A program made the translations under genes and the position numbers. From Benincasa hispida (taxonomy: Eukaryota > Streptophyta > Magnoliopsida > Cucurbitales > Cucurbitaceae), in NCBI RefSeq assembly GCF_009727055.1, contig NC_052351.1, positions 58,317,915 through 58,381,914 of the forward strand: a stretch of 64,000 bases of DNA. The letters run 5' to 3'. Positions 33,619 through 45,000 of this stretch are shown here, one piece after another (the first letter of the stretch is position 1; each line of letters opens with the position of its first letter). A model generated the notes under the pieces. The model did not search any database. It saw only the letters and a list, made by a program, of their open reading frames with translations, and was not told where the DNA came from.

Positions 33619-36600
33619 ATGACCGATTATTTACAGTGGAAAGAATTGTGTGAAACGAATTTCGTGGCAAACGACCTCGATCCCACTACTCTCCACAAGA
33701 GGAGACAAGACAGTAAATATGATTTATTTTTCTTGGAGACATGTCTGGTAGAGAATGATGATTCTGCCGGATCCTTGATTCATGTGCTACTAATCATGTC
33801 AGTTCTTCTTACCAAGGATTCAGTTCCTCGCAAATGTTGCCACAAGGAGAGATGACTCTTCGAGTTGGTACTGGTGAGGTTACTTCAGCTATTACTGTAG
33901 GCAAGCTGAAGTTATTTGTTGACAAGAATTGTTATTTGTTACTGGATAATGTTTTTGTAATTCCTCATATTAAGAGGAACTTAATCTCAGTTTGTTGTCT
34001 CATTGAACAAGGTTAGACTGTCTTCTTTTCTGAGAATAAAGTGTTTATTTTTAAGAATAGAATGGAGATTGATTATGGTTCAATGGAAAATAACTTATAT
34101 GTACTAAGGCTGTTAGTGATAAAAGCCTTGTTTAACACTGAAATGTTCAGTACGACAACAATGGCTAAACAACCAACGGTTTCTTCAAAGGAAAACGGCC
34201 ATCTTTGGCATCTAAGGTTATATCACATCAACCTCAATAGGATTTAGAAGTTGGTGAAAAGTGGACTTCTAAAGAGTTTAGAAGAAAACTCATTGCCGGT
34301 ATGTGAATCATGCCTCGAAGGCAAGATGACCAAACGACCTTTTACTGGAAAAGGTTACAGAGTTAAGGAAGCCTTGGAGCTTGTACATTCAGACCTCTGT
34401 GGTCCGATGAATGTTAAAGCTCGAGGTGGGTATGATATTTCATCTCTTTAATAGATGATTATTCAAGGTGTGGGTATCTTTACCTAATGCAACGTATGCT
34501 TGAAGCTCTTGACAAGTTCAAGGAGTATAAGCTTGAAGTTGAAAACTTGTTAAGTAAGAAGATAACAACACTACGATTGTAGTGGAGAGTATATGGACCT
34601 CCAATTCCAGAACTATATGATAGAACATGGGATTACGTCCCAACTTTTGGCCCCTGGTACACTTCAGCAAAATGGTGTATCTGAAAGGAGAAACAGAACC
34701 TTGTTGGACATGGTTCAGTCTATGATGAGTTATGCTCATCTTTCAGACTTGTTTTGGGGTTATACAATGCAAGCTGCATGTTATATCCTGAACGACGTTC
34801 CCTCAAAAAGTGTTTCTGAAATACCTTTTGATTTATAGAGAGGCCGTAAAGGTAGTTTATGCCACTTCAGAATTTGGGGCTGTCCGGTACATGTGATAGC
34901 AACTAACCCAGAGAAGTTGGAACCACGTTCAAAATTTTGCCTCTTTGTAAGCTACCCCAAGGAAACGAGAGGTGAATACTTCCATGATCCAAGTAAGAAC
35001 AAAGTGTTTGTTTCTACAAATGCTATGTTCTTGGAAGAAGACCACATGAGGGATCATAAGCCACGAAGTAAGCTCGTTTTACGTGAGATCTCTAGTGAGA
35101 CTGAGACTGTTAAGGATTCAATAAGAGTTGTTGAACAGGTCGACAGATCAACAAGAATTGTTGAGGTCGAGACGTGTAGTGAACCAACTCAAGAGTTGAG
35201 ACTGCCTCAACGTAATGGGAGGGTTATGAACCCACCGGATCATTACATGGGTTTGACTAAAGCCCAAAATTTCATTACAAATGATGAGGTCTAGGATCCG
35301 TTGTCTTTTAAAAAAGCAATAGAGGATGTTGACAAAGATGAATGGGTTAAGGCCATGAACTAGGAAATGGAGTCTATGTACTTCAATAATGTCTGGGAGC
35401 TTGTTGATCCACCTGATGGGGTAAGACCTATTGGGTGTAAGTGGATCTATAAGCGAAAGAGAGGTGTAAATGGAAAGGTGAAATCTTTTAAGGCTAGACT
35501 CGAAAGGGTTATACCCAGGTTGAGGGAGTTGACTATGAGGAAACTTTCTCACCTGTGGTCATGCTCAAGTCTATCCGGATTCTCCTAACCATAGCCACAT
35601 TTTATGATTATGAAATATGGCAAATGGATGTCAAGACTGTCTTTCTTAATAGGTCAATTTATGGGCTGAAACAAGCTTCTAGATATTGGAACATCAGATT
35701 TGGCACTGCTGTCAAGTCGTTTGGCTTTGACCAGAACGTTGATGAGCCTTGTGTTTACAAGAAGATCATCAACAGCTCAGTAGCTTTCTTGGTACTGTAT
35801 GTGGATGATATCCTACTCATTGGGAATGATGTAGGGTATCTAACTGACATTAAGAGTTGGATAGCTGCCTAGTTCCAAATGAAAGATTTGGGTGAGGCAC
35901 AGTATATTCTAGGGATCCAGATCATTCGGGATTGCAAGAAAAAACGGTTAGCCCTATCTTAGACATCTTACATTGATCAAATGTTGATCAGGTACAGAAT
36001 GCAAGATTCCAAGAAGGGTTTGTTACCCTTCAGACATGGAGTCGTTCTGTCTAAGGATAAATGTCCTAAGACACCTCAACAAGTTGAGGAGATGAGACGG
36101 ATTCCCTATGCTTCTGTTGTAGGAAGCTTGATGTATGCCCGATATTTGCTATGCAGTATGGATTGTCAGTCGGTATCAGTCCAATCCAGGATTTGATCAC
36201 TAGACGGTGGTCAAGATGATCCTAGAGTATCTTTGGAGAATGAGGGACTACATGGACTCTAACTTTCAAACCGATATAGATTCTCGCAAGTCGACATTGG
36301 GGTCAGTTTTCACTCTGAATGATGGGCTGTAGTCTGGCGAAGCATCAAGCAAGGATGCATCATGGACTCCACTATGGAAGCCGAATATGTAACAGCTTGT
36401 GAAGCAGCTAAGAAAGCTATTTGGCTAAGGAAATTCCTTTCTGATTTGGAAGTTGTTCCAAATATGGATTTGCCTATCACTCTGTATTGTGATAATAGCG
36501 GGGCTGTGGCAAATTCAAAGGAGCATCAGAGTCATCGTCGGGGTAAGCACATGAGTGGAAATACTACTTGATCAGGGAGATTATGCATCACAGTGATGTG

Positions 36601-36725
36601 ATAGTCACGAAGATCGCATCGGAGCACAACGTTGCTAATCCTTTTACAAAGTCCCTCACGACTAAAGTGTTTGAGGGTCACCTGGAGAGTCTGGGTCTGC
36701 GGGACATGCGACATCTTGTCTAGGG
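33619..36725 (+). pseudogene. Copia gag-pol, second copy (broken)
   Basis: Plus-strand Ty1-copia polyprotein in several frames. In order: MTDYLQWKELCETNFVANDL, then a gag deletion; a protease site ILDSCATNHV (Gly to Cys) near 33772; a GAG-pre-integrase HHCC block (HLRLYHIN, CESCLEGK) at 34200-34330; integrase with DLCGPMN near 34397 and NGVSERRNRT near 34675; RT from 35290 with WQMDVKTVFLN joined directly to RSIYGLKQAS, so about 35 residues are missing; an intact YVDD at 35798-35809; RNase H with STMEAEYVTACEAAK and YCDNSGAVANSKE. It would encode particle protein, protease, integrase and RT of the element. At least ten stops or shifts make it non-functional. The end LESLGLRDM lies near 36690-36715. 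Confidence 0.9.
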
Positions 36726-36830
36726 CAAGTGGGAGATGATACTGGGATTTTCTCTAGTTTATTGTATATTGTACATGTTTTTTATTATATTGTACATTAG
36801 TCACCCGAGGCATTAGGACAAATGGGAGCT
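36726..36830 (+). other. 3' non-coding end and polypurine tract
   Basis: Two purine tracts (GGGCAAGTGGGAGATG at 36723 and AAATGGGAGC at 36820) lie before LTR 3. The second directly precedes it and is the likely plus-strand primer. Confidence 0.65.
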
Positions 36831-38911
36831 TGAAGGGATCAGTGTCCTAATTCTCTCAGAGTCTCGTTGTTTGTAAAGATACACATTGTTTGATGAATAA
36901 AATAATTGTTATTTCATTCTGGCATTTACTCATATCCAATAAACAAAGCATGTATATGTGATATACAAGTGGGTCATGCCTTAAGTGATAACCTAAATAG
37001 GTCTGTAGTATAAGGATTAAAGTGGGATACCTGATCCTGGTGACACTAAGGATATGACCTACTTTGTAGAGGTTTGAAAGTGTTGTAAACTACTATAGAT
37101 GGTAGATCCTGACCATTCATGTGGAGAGGTGCGAGCAGAGTTGTCCTATACAAAGAGTTTGTATAAGACCGAACCACAAGATGATTAGACTCTATAGATA
37201 ACGTCGTTGATACTAGAGACTTACATCTCACCTAAACGACCATAGGTGACATGACCTCAATACTGAGTGTTTTGGGAAATCTTGCCTTTGAGGGCGGTCC
37301 TTTGATTAGTATGGGTGAGAATGGCCAGATTGATAACTCAGCATGCCTACCTTTTTGGGAACTTGTCTGATCTGAGAGCAGGAAACTCATTATACAAGAT
37401 TGAATTCACTTCTTTCCCCGAAGCAGGGACAAGTAGAGAGATTGCTCCCTTAAGGGCTGATTTTATGGCTTAAACATAGTGGCCACAACTTCTCTTTGGA
37501 AGAGAGGACTTAGTCATAGTAGGACTATGACTTATGTTCATTAGAGGGATCCGTGGTATATAAGGAGTTAGATGTAACTACAGGGGCATAACGATTATTG
37601 GCTGAGCTGTACTTACGAGCGATTTGTGAAGGGTTGTCGACTGCTAATTAGTTAAGATGGACACATAATATATCTATGGTAAGAAGAGTTCAACTATCGG
37701 TCTTTAGTGAAGTACCTGACAGTTAATGGATGGGGGATCCCGTTACTAAAGAGTTTAGTCAGTTATTCACGTACCGTTGGAGCTTTGAGCTACAGGTCCA
37801 TAAGGTCCCCTTGGTAGCTCAATGGATTCAGTTGAGGATTAGTTCTTGGTGTTGGTTTTAAATGTTCAAATTGACAAGAGGTAATTCGATTATATATGAT
37901 ATGATCGGTATGATGTATGGGATACATATAGTAGAGGATTAATGTAAATGAGATTTACATTAGGTATCGTGGAATAGAAAAAAAGTTATCGTTTATATGT
38001 TTCATGAGTTTAAATATTAAAACTATAGGTTATAAATATAGTATGATAAGTTGGTTATCATTTATATTTATAATATTAATTATTGGATAATTAAATCTTT
38101 TTTTTTTCTTATAACCAATTGAATGGAAGGTTAATGGTGGTTTCATGGTAAACGTGAGATAAAAGGAAAATTGTTTTCCTAATTTTAGTAAGTTTGCAAA
38201 AGTTTTCTTTTTAGATTTTTCTCTCTCGGTATTATCTCATGAAAGTTGTCGAGTAAATAGGATTTACTAAGCGACAATTTGGACTAAGGTAAACGATCGT
38301 GTAGTGTTTGTAGGCAACAGACACTTAGTTAAGCGATGAGCAAAACAATTGCATAGCTTTTGTTACATGATCGCTTAGCTTTTCCTAAACGTTTGGGCAT
38401 CGACCTATACGATAGGTTCAACCATCTCCCACTTGCTCAATCATTTACACAATTATGTTTCCTCCATCTTCTGTCTCAATCCAAGTCAACATAGAGCCCA
38501 CCGTTTGGATTTTCACTTCGAGAATACCAAGGTAGCCTCCTTGGTGGTGTCATACTCAACTCGACACTGTCGAGGTTCTATGGAGGTCGTTTTTGCTATT
38601 GAGGTGTTCGTGACCTAGGCGATCACTGAGTTCGAGTGCGCGGTGTTCCTGCTGTGTAGCGGTCGTATTGGAGGAGCGTTTGAGGTTGCTATGTTGTTGT
38701 GTTCGAGTGTGTGTGATCAAGGAGCTTGCGATGAGTCTACAAATGTGTGTAGCATTTCTCCTTGATCAAATGTAGTATCATGCTGTAATTTCTGTAAAGA
38801 ATGCATAACCATATGTTACTATTTATGACTATAATTGTAACATTCATATATGATTGTAATTTGGAATGATCTTTTCGTTGCTCATGGAAATCCTTATGTT
38901 CGATTTCCTTA
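36831..38911 (+). mobile_element. Composite copia LTR 3 (3')
   Basis: LTR of 2,081 bp starting TGAAGGGATCAGTGTCC (decayed from TGTTGGGATTGG) and ending TTCCTTA. It is collinear with LTR 1. It has TATAAATATA at 38031-38040 and 22-bp units near 38343-38390. Copia-X integrase sequence follows at 38912. Confidence 0.9.
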
Positions 38912-39480
38912 ACATTCAAAAAGAGATAAGTTATAGATAGATGATAAAGGAAGAAAATTGATGACATAAATGGATGTGAGGGCAACTTCACCCCAAAACT
39001 TCTCAGGATAGGATACAGAGAGAAGTTGAGCACAAATAAAATCCACATTATGGCGATGTTTTCGTTCTACTTTACCATTTGTTGGGAGGTGTGAGAACAT
39101 GAATGTTGGACAAGAGTGTCCTGTTGGGAAAGGAAAGAAATGAGGTGGAAGTCCTTATACTCCATTACATTATCTGTGTGAAGAATTTAGATGGTTCGAG
39201 AAAACTGTTTATGGAAAGTATTGACAAAATGAATGTAAATTTGGGATAAAGAAGATCAATTTTTAAGAAAATATATCCAAGTAAACAGGAGTAGTCATCA
39301 ATAAATAAAACAAAGTATTGATAATTGTTTACCGTAGTAGTAAGAGCAAAACCCCAAATAACAAAATTAATTAGGACAAATAGTGTATCACATAATGATG
39401 TGATTGTAGGAAGAGATAAAGTAGGTTTCTTTACAAGTTTACAATGTAGACAACCAAATGAACTAAATTCGGAAGCATTA
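38912..39480 (-). pseudogene. Copia-X integrase remnant
   Basis: Minus-strand integrase core of the same element as 16673-19547: FVLFIDDYSCLL near 39300, ILHTDNVMEY near 39185, then NGKVERKHRHNVDFICAQLL and FWGEVALTSIYVINFLP down to SLFEC at 38912. The Asp, Asp and Glu positions of the DDE triad can be placed, though the frame has shifts. Upstream gag and protease are missing: at 39480 the sequence ends in a truncated Athila LTR. Confidence 0.85.
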
Positions 39481-40520
39481 TTCTAACCTGACTCTCTCGA
39501 GTCGAGGTTCTTTCTTTAGACTACACTCTCAAGTATCTCTAAAGGGTGATGGATGCATACATAAGACAAGATGATTGGATAAAATGAAGATCTTAGGTTA
39601 TGCTAGCTGAGTTCTTCTCAACCTATTCAAAAATGTAGTTACTGATGCGCAATGTGAAGAGATTGAATAGATGCAGAGATGCAAATTCCATTTTATAAAT
39701 AAAATCAGAATACAAAACGACAATGGAAAGCAGGGCTAGGACGCTCGGTGGCAATGTCTTGCTTCTCGAGGCTTTTACACTGTGTTTTACTCTACTCTAC
39801 CCAAAAGAATGTTCTCAGCGCTACCCGAAAGTCTCTCGAGCTAACCAGGAATGATCTTTTGGCGTCTTCTTCTCTTCGCTCGCCTCTGTCTTCTAAGTAT
39901 AAGAATTACAGACTACGACTATCTATGATCTATCTTCTATGTATATGGCGAACTATGTATATTTCGAACTCCAAGCTCTAAACTCCTTTAACAGTGGTGG
40001 CCTTCTTTATTTATAGAGCTTCAAGGTGAAGAACCTTTTCTCTTAAATGATTGTAATGATAGGAGGTTATTAAATCTCTGTCTGATGTGCCGATAATGGT
40101 CACCGAAAGTTGAATGTACTTGCTACAGTGTGTCGTTAATGGATTGTCAACTAAATTCGGATTCGACCGTCGTCAGCTTTCCGTCCCATCATGATTTATT
40201 ATGCTTTCACCTTGATGCGTCTGTCTTTATGCGACCACCTTCTTGAGCAGATCTTCGAGAGCGCATACGATCACATAGCTTTGCGGTCGCAATCTTCTAA
40301 TGCGCTCGGGTGCCGAATTCCTTGGATCCCAATTTGCCTTGTGCCAACGCATTTTTCTGCACAAAATAAATAAATTAGCTGCTTTAATGCAATGGGCGCA
40401 TGCGATCGCAATGTTCTCATCTTAATGCTTTTGGACACGATTTTACATGTTTTTACCATCGCATTCCCACATTGTTTTATATCTCTGCGTTGTAATAATA
40501 TGCGTTTCTACCCGTTATCA
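39481..40520 (-). mobile_element. Athila-1 3' LTR, truncated
   Basis: Starts TGATAACGGGTAGAAACGC at 40520 on the minus strand, after the purine-rich AAATTTAGGGATG. It follows the 5' LTR (47483-49166) to the equivalent of about 48105 and then stops, so the last ~620 bp are missing at the junction with copia-X. Confidence 0.85.
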
Positions 40521-41842
40521 CATCCCTAAATTTAAAACAATGCTTCTTCTCAAGCATAAACTAAAGATTTTCTTTAGAGAGTCAGCCACCTTCTCCTTAC
40601 CTAGATTTCTCGAGGTGCCTTATTCAAATCTTATGAACCAAAATCTCCTTAATTTCTATTCTGGTCTCTTCTTAAAATATTTCTAAAATTTAGGGACTGC
40701 AAGTTTAACCTTCAAAAAGACTTTACTTGTTTTCAGGACATCGCATGATTTATTTAAAAAAAAAAAAATTGAACCGGGGTTTTTTCGAATGATTTTTATC
40801 CTTGTGTAGTTTAGATATTCTTTTTATGACCTTGCGCCGATCCAAATGCCTAGCTTTCATTTTGGCTTGCTCCTACGGGTGTCATGCGAGCATCCAACTA
40901 CGAGCACGACACTCTTTCTTAGTCTAAACTCATGCCCATTTAGCAGCAGAGTTGCAATCATTTTATTATGCATTGATCACGATTTCTACCTTCGTTTTGG
41001 CTTGACCCCACAGGTGTCATGTGAACATCCAACTACGAGTAGGATCCGATCGCAACGTTATGATGTTTTTTTTTAAGATGTCTAAAAGTAGCAAGGTTGA
41101 AAATAAATACCGACACTCCAAAATTTAAACGCAGTAATGTCCTCATTGCTGATAGATTGAAAGAATTCATGCGATGCTCTTAGAAAGTTTTGTAAAAGTC
41201 AGTTTGAAAGAAAGTTGGTGGACCACTAACTTCTAGAAATATTTCATGATTTGACTGTCCTAAAATTAAGTTGACTCTAGTACACACAATGAGAAATAGA
41301 GGCATGCGTTACATAATTGAAATCATAATTGGTACGGAAAAAAAATGCGGTGACTAACTAAAGTAATCAACTTTAATGATTGCACCAACTAAAAAGGATG
41401 CCATGATAAAATTATTAAAGTTAAAATGAGATGTGAGGATGCAAAATTTGGAATAAACAAAGTAAAAGAAACATACAACCCCCAAATTTTCTCTGTTGCC
41501 TGCATCATCTGTGATCGCATCCTTCTTTGCGGCGAGCCAATACCTTTGATTGCGATGGCTGAACGAACTAGTCGCATTTTTCGATTATCGCGTAGCTCCA
41601 CCACAATCGTTTACCACGATCGTTACTAAAAACATCGAGAAGGTCAAAAATATAAAAGACATAGTTAAAAAAAACTTCTTTCTTTTTTTTTTCTCCTTTT
41701 TTTTGATAAGATTGTGTAAAAAGGATATAACAAGGATAAATGATATAAAAGGTAGAATGAGTTCATGAGATGAAGATTTAAAAGGATACTTCAAAAAGAT
41801 TGTGTCCCTGATGAGTTTGAATCTTATGATTGCGCAGGGACT
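40521..41842 (-). other. Athila-1 region between integrase and 3' LTR
   Basis: About 1.3 kb with no readable frame. It holds a direct repeat of ~50 bp (40860-40909 and 40994-41043, each with CATCCAACTACGAG), an A/T-run-rich stretch at 41670-41705 and the polypurine tract at 40521-40533. In Athila-like elements an envelope-like ORF may lie here; I see none. Confidence 0.5.
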
Positions 41843-41960
41843 GCCCACTTCTTCTTTAGTCGAAATTCCTCAGGTCCACGGAGGTTTTCTCGCGATGCAA
41901 GTCTTCTCCGTGATATATTTTGACTCTTTGCCCATTGACTTTGAATGCATTGGTCCCGTC
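41843..41960. repeat. 118-bp duplicate of integrase 3' end
   Basis: This segment matches 41999-42116 with about six mismatches and has the same two end points (GCCCAC and CCCGTC). It is separated from its partner only by the adapter. It appears to come from another copy of the element joined through the adapter. Confidence 0.9.
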
Positions 41961-41998
41961 CTGTCTCTTATACACATCTAGATGTGTATAAGAGACAG
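41961..41998. other. Nextera mate-pair junction adapter (artefact)
   Basis: Two 19-bp Tn5 mosaic-end sequences lie head to head (CTGTCTCTTATACACATCT and AGATGTGTATAAGAGACAG), a perfect 38-bp palindrome. This is exactly the junction adapter of the Nextera mate-pair library method. It is synthetic DNA left in the assembly, not part of the plant genome. It breaks the Athila integrase tail and leaves a 118-bp pseudo-duplication around it. Confidence 0.98.
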
Positions 41999-42011
41999 GC
42001 CCACTTCTTCT

Positions 42012-45000
42012 TTAGTCGAAATTCCTCAGGTCCACAGACGTTTTCTCGCGATGCAAGTCTTCTCTGTGATATATTTTGACCCTTTGCCCGTTGACTTTGA
42101 ATGCGTTGGTCCCGTCCTCATTGGATAACTCAACCGCTCCATGTGGGAATACCTCTTTGATTATAAATGGACGAAACCATCGTGATTTTAATTTTTGGGG
42201 AAAAAGTCGTAGCCGAGAATTGTACAACAAGACCTTCTATCCGACTTGGAGATTCTTCTCGCATAGTTGTTTGTCATGCCAACGTTTCGCACGCTCCTTG
42301 TAGATCTTGGCATTCTCATATGCTTGAGCTTTCCATTCGTCAAGCTCGACCAATTGAAGTGTCCTTGCCTCCCCTGCGGTCTTCAAATCAAATTGAGCTT
42401 TTTCACTACCCACATTGCTTTATCCTCCAACTCAAGTGGTAAGTGGCATGCCTTTCCAAACACCAGCGCATACGGGGACATGCCTATAGGTGTTTTATAG
42501 GCGGTCCTGCATGCCCACAAGGCATCGTCTAGCTTCATTGCCCAATCTTTGCATGAAGGCTTCACCACCTTCTCTAAGATCAGCTTGATTTCCCTATTGG
42601 ACACTTCAGCTTGGCCGTTTTTCTGTGGATGGTATGCTGTGGCAACCTTATGGTGAATATTGTACTTGAGCAGCAATTTATTGATGACACTATTAACAAA
42701 GTGGGAGTCTTCATCACTTATTATGGCACGTAGGGTGCTAAAACGAGTGAAGATATTTTTTCGCGAGAACTTGGAGACTACCGTCGCATCACTTGCAACG
42801 CATGATACTGCTTCAACCCATTTGGAAACATAATCGACGGCCAACAGGATGTATTTGTGACCATTCGATGGTGGAAATGGCCCCATAAAGTCTATACCCC
42901 ATATGTCGAATAACTCCAATTCTAAGATAATGTTCATTAGCATCACATTCTTCCATGAAATGTTTCCCGTGCGTTGGCACCTGTCACATTTCATTGAATA
43001 ATCTCTTGTATCCTTAAATAAAGTTGGCCAAAATATCCACTTTGTAACACCTTTGTTGCAGTGCGTTGACTTCCTAAATGTCCACCATGAGTCATGGCAT
43101 TGGATAGTATGTGCTGGTGGAGCAGCTTCTGGTACGCATAGGTGCAAAATTCTGGTCTGACCCCCTCTTGTAAAGATTTGGCTCGTCCCAGTAATATGAT
43201 TTACATTTGTGTCTAAGCCGCCTCTTTTGGCGGGTTGTGTAGTTCTCAGGAAATTGTTCATAAACCAGATAATTGACCACATCTGTATACCATGGCAACT
43301 CTTCAATTTTAAACAACTGCTCATCTGGGAAGGTTGTGTTCACCTCTGACTGGTTGCGGTCAACTTCCAGATTTTCTAATCTTGATAGGTGGTCTGCAAC
43401 TTGGTTCTCCGTCCCTTTGCGATCAATGATTTCCATGTTGAATTCTTGAAGGAGGAGAACTATCTAATCAATCTCAACTTTGCATCTTTCTTTGTCATTA
43501 AATATTTAATTGTCGAGTGGTCGGTGTGCACGATCACTTTGGATCCCAGCAAGTAAGCTATGAATTTCCCCAGCGCAAAGATCAACGCAAGAAGTTTTTT
43601 TTTTCAGTAGTAGTGTAATTTGTTTGGGCAGGGTTCAAGGTTCTACTCGCATATGCGATGGGGTGTAGCAATGTTTTCTTCTTTTGCGCTAGCACCGCCC
43701 CCATCGCATAACCGCTTGCGTCGCACATCAACTCAAATGACTTTGTCCAGTCCGGTGTGATCAACACAGGTGCGGTTATCAATGCGTTATTCAGTATCTT
43801 GAATGCGTTGAGGCATTGTTCATCAAAGTCAAAAGTTCTCTCAGCCTTCAGTAACGCACTCAATGGTCGAGCAATCTTTGAAAAGTCCTTCACAAAATGT
43901 CGATAAAATCTTGCATGCCCCAGGAAGCTCCTGACAGCCTTCACATTTGCTGGAGGTGGGAGCTTTTCAATGGCCTCAATCTTCGCCTTATCCACCTCTA
44001 GCCCATCCTTGGAGACTTTGTACCCGAGCACAATACCTTTCTTCACCATGAAGTGGCACTTCTCCCAATTCAGACCAAGATTCATCTCTTCACATCTTCT
44101 CAGTATCTTCTCCAAATTGTTTAGACAGATTTCATATGTTTTTTCGTACACTGAGAAGTCATCAATAAAAATTTCCACTGAATCTTCAAGATACTCAGAA
44201 AAGATGGCCATCATACACCTCTGGAACGTGTTCGGCGCATTGCATAGTCTGAACGGCATGCGGCGAAAAGAAAATGTTCCGTAGGGGGAGGTGAATGTGG
44301 TCTTCTCTTGGTCTTCAGAAGCAATCATGATTTGGTTGTAGCCTGCATATCCCTCCAAAAAGCAGAAGTAATCATTTTCTACTAGGCGATCTAGCATCTG
44401 GTCGATAAAAGGCAAGGGGAAATGATCCTTCTTCATTGCCGCATTCAGTTTGCGGTCCATGCAGAACCACTAGCCAATGATGGTTCTTATTGGTATTAAT
44501 TTTCATTATTTGCATTTGGGACTACCGTCATCCCTCCTGTCTTTGGCACACATTGCATGGGGCTAACCCACGTGCTGTCGACGATTGGATAAATAATGCC
44601 TGCATCCAACCATTTTATTATCTCCTTTTTCACGACCTTCTTCATCGTAGGGATTAGTCTGCGTTGATGTTTGATCGACCCTTTTTGATTTTCCTCGAGA
44701 CATATCCTGTGCATGCAATATGCGGTGCTGATTCCTCTAATGTTTGCTAGCATCCATCCTATTGCTTTTATGTACTTTTTTAGGATGCTCAGCAGCGTAT
44801 GCTCTTGTTCTTCTTGAAGTGCAGAGGAAATTATTACAGGTAGAGTTTCATTTTACCCTAGAAAAGCATACTTCAGGTGACTTGGCAAGGTTTTTAATTC
44901 CACAGTGGGTGGTTGTTCCAAGGATGGTTGTTGTGCTCTTCTCTCTTCATTCAACGTCAATTTTTCTTCTTTGGTTGTTATTTCAACGATCGCATTGCAG

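Larger units (their letters stand above)
19548..38911 (+). mobile_element. Composite copia element, LTR-int-LTR-int-LTR
   Basis: A 19.4-kb plus-strand structure inserted in the integrase of copia-X: the copia-X frame ends at 38912 (SLFEC) and resumes at 19547 (LFGTSPSY). It holds LTRs at 19548-21653, 27032-29671 and 36831-38911, with a PBS after the first two. The first internal region has leader, gag and a pol stub only; the second has leader, a truncated gag and most of pol. CCATT (19544-19548) and ACATT (38912-38916) may be a decayed target duplication. Without the three solo gypsy LTRs and the 531-bp foreign insert, it is about 14 kb. Confidence 0.8.

Noticed and set aside
40521..41842. 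Envelope-like ORF of Athila
   Set aside because: No frame longer than about 90 codons and no membrane-segment pattern on the element strand, apart from a shadow at the A/T run near 41680.
41961..41998. Natural 38-bp palindrome or transposon end
   Set aside because: The sequence is an exact match to the synthetic mate-pair adapter, so a natural origin is very unlikely in a plant genome.
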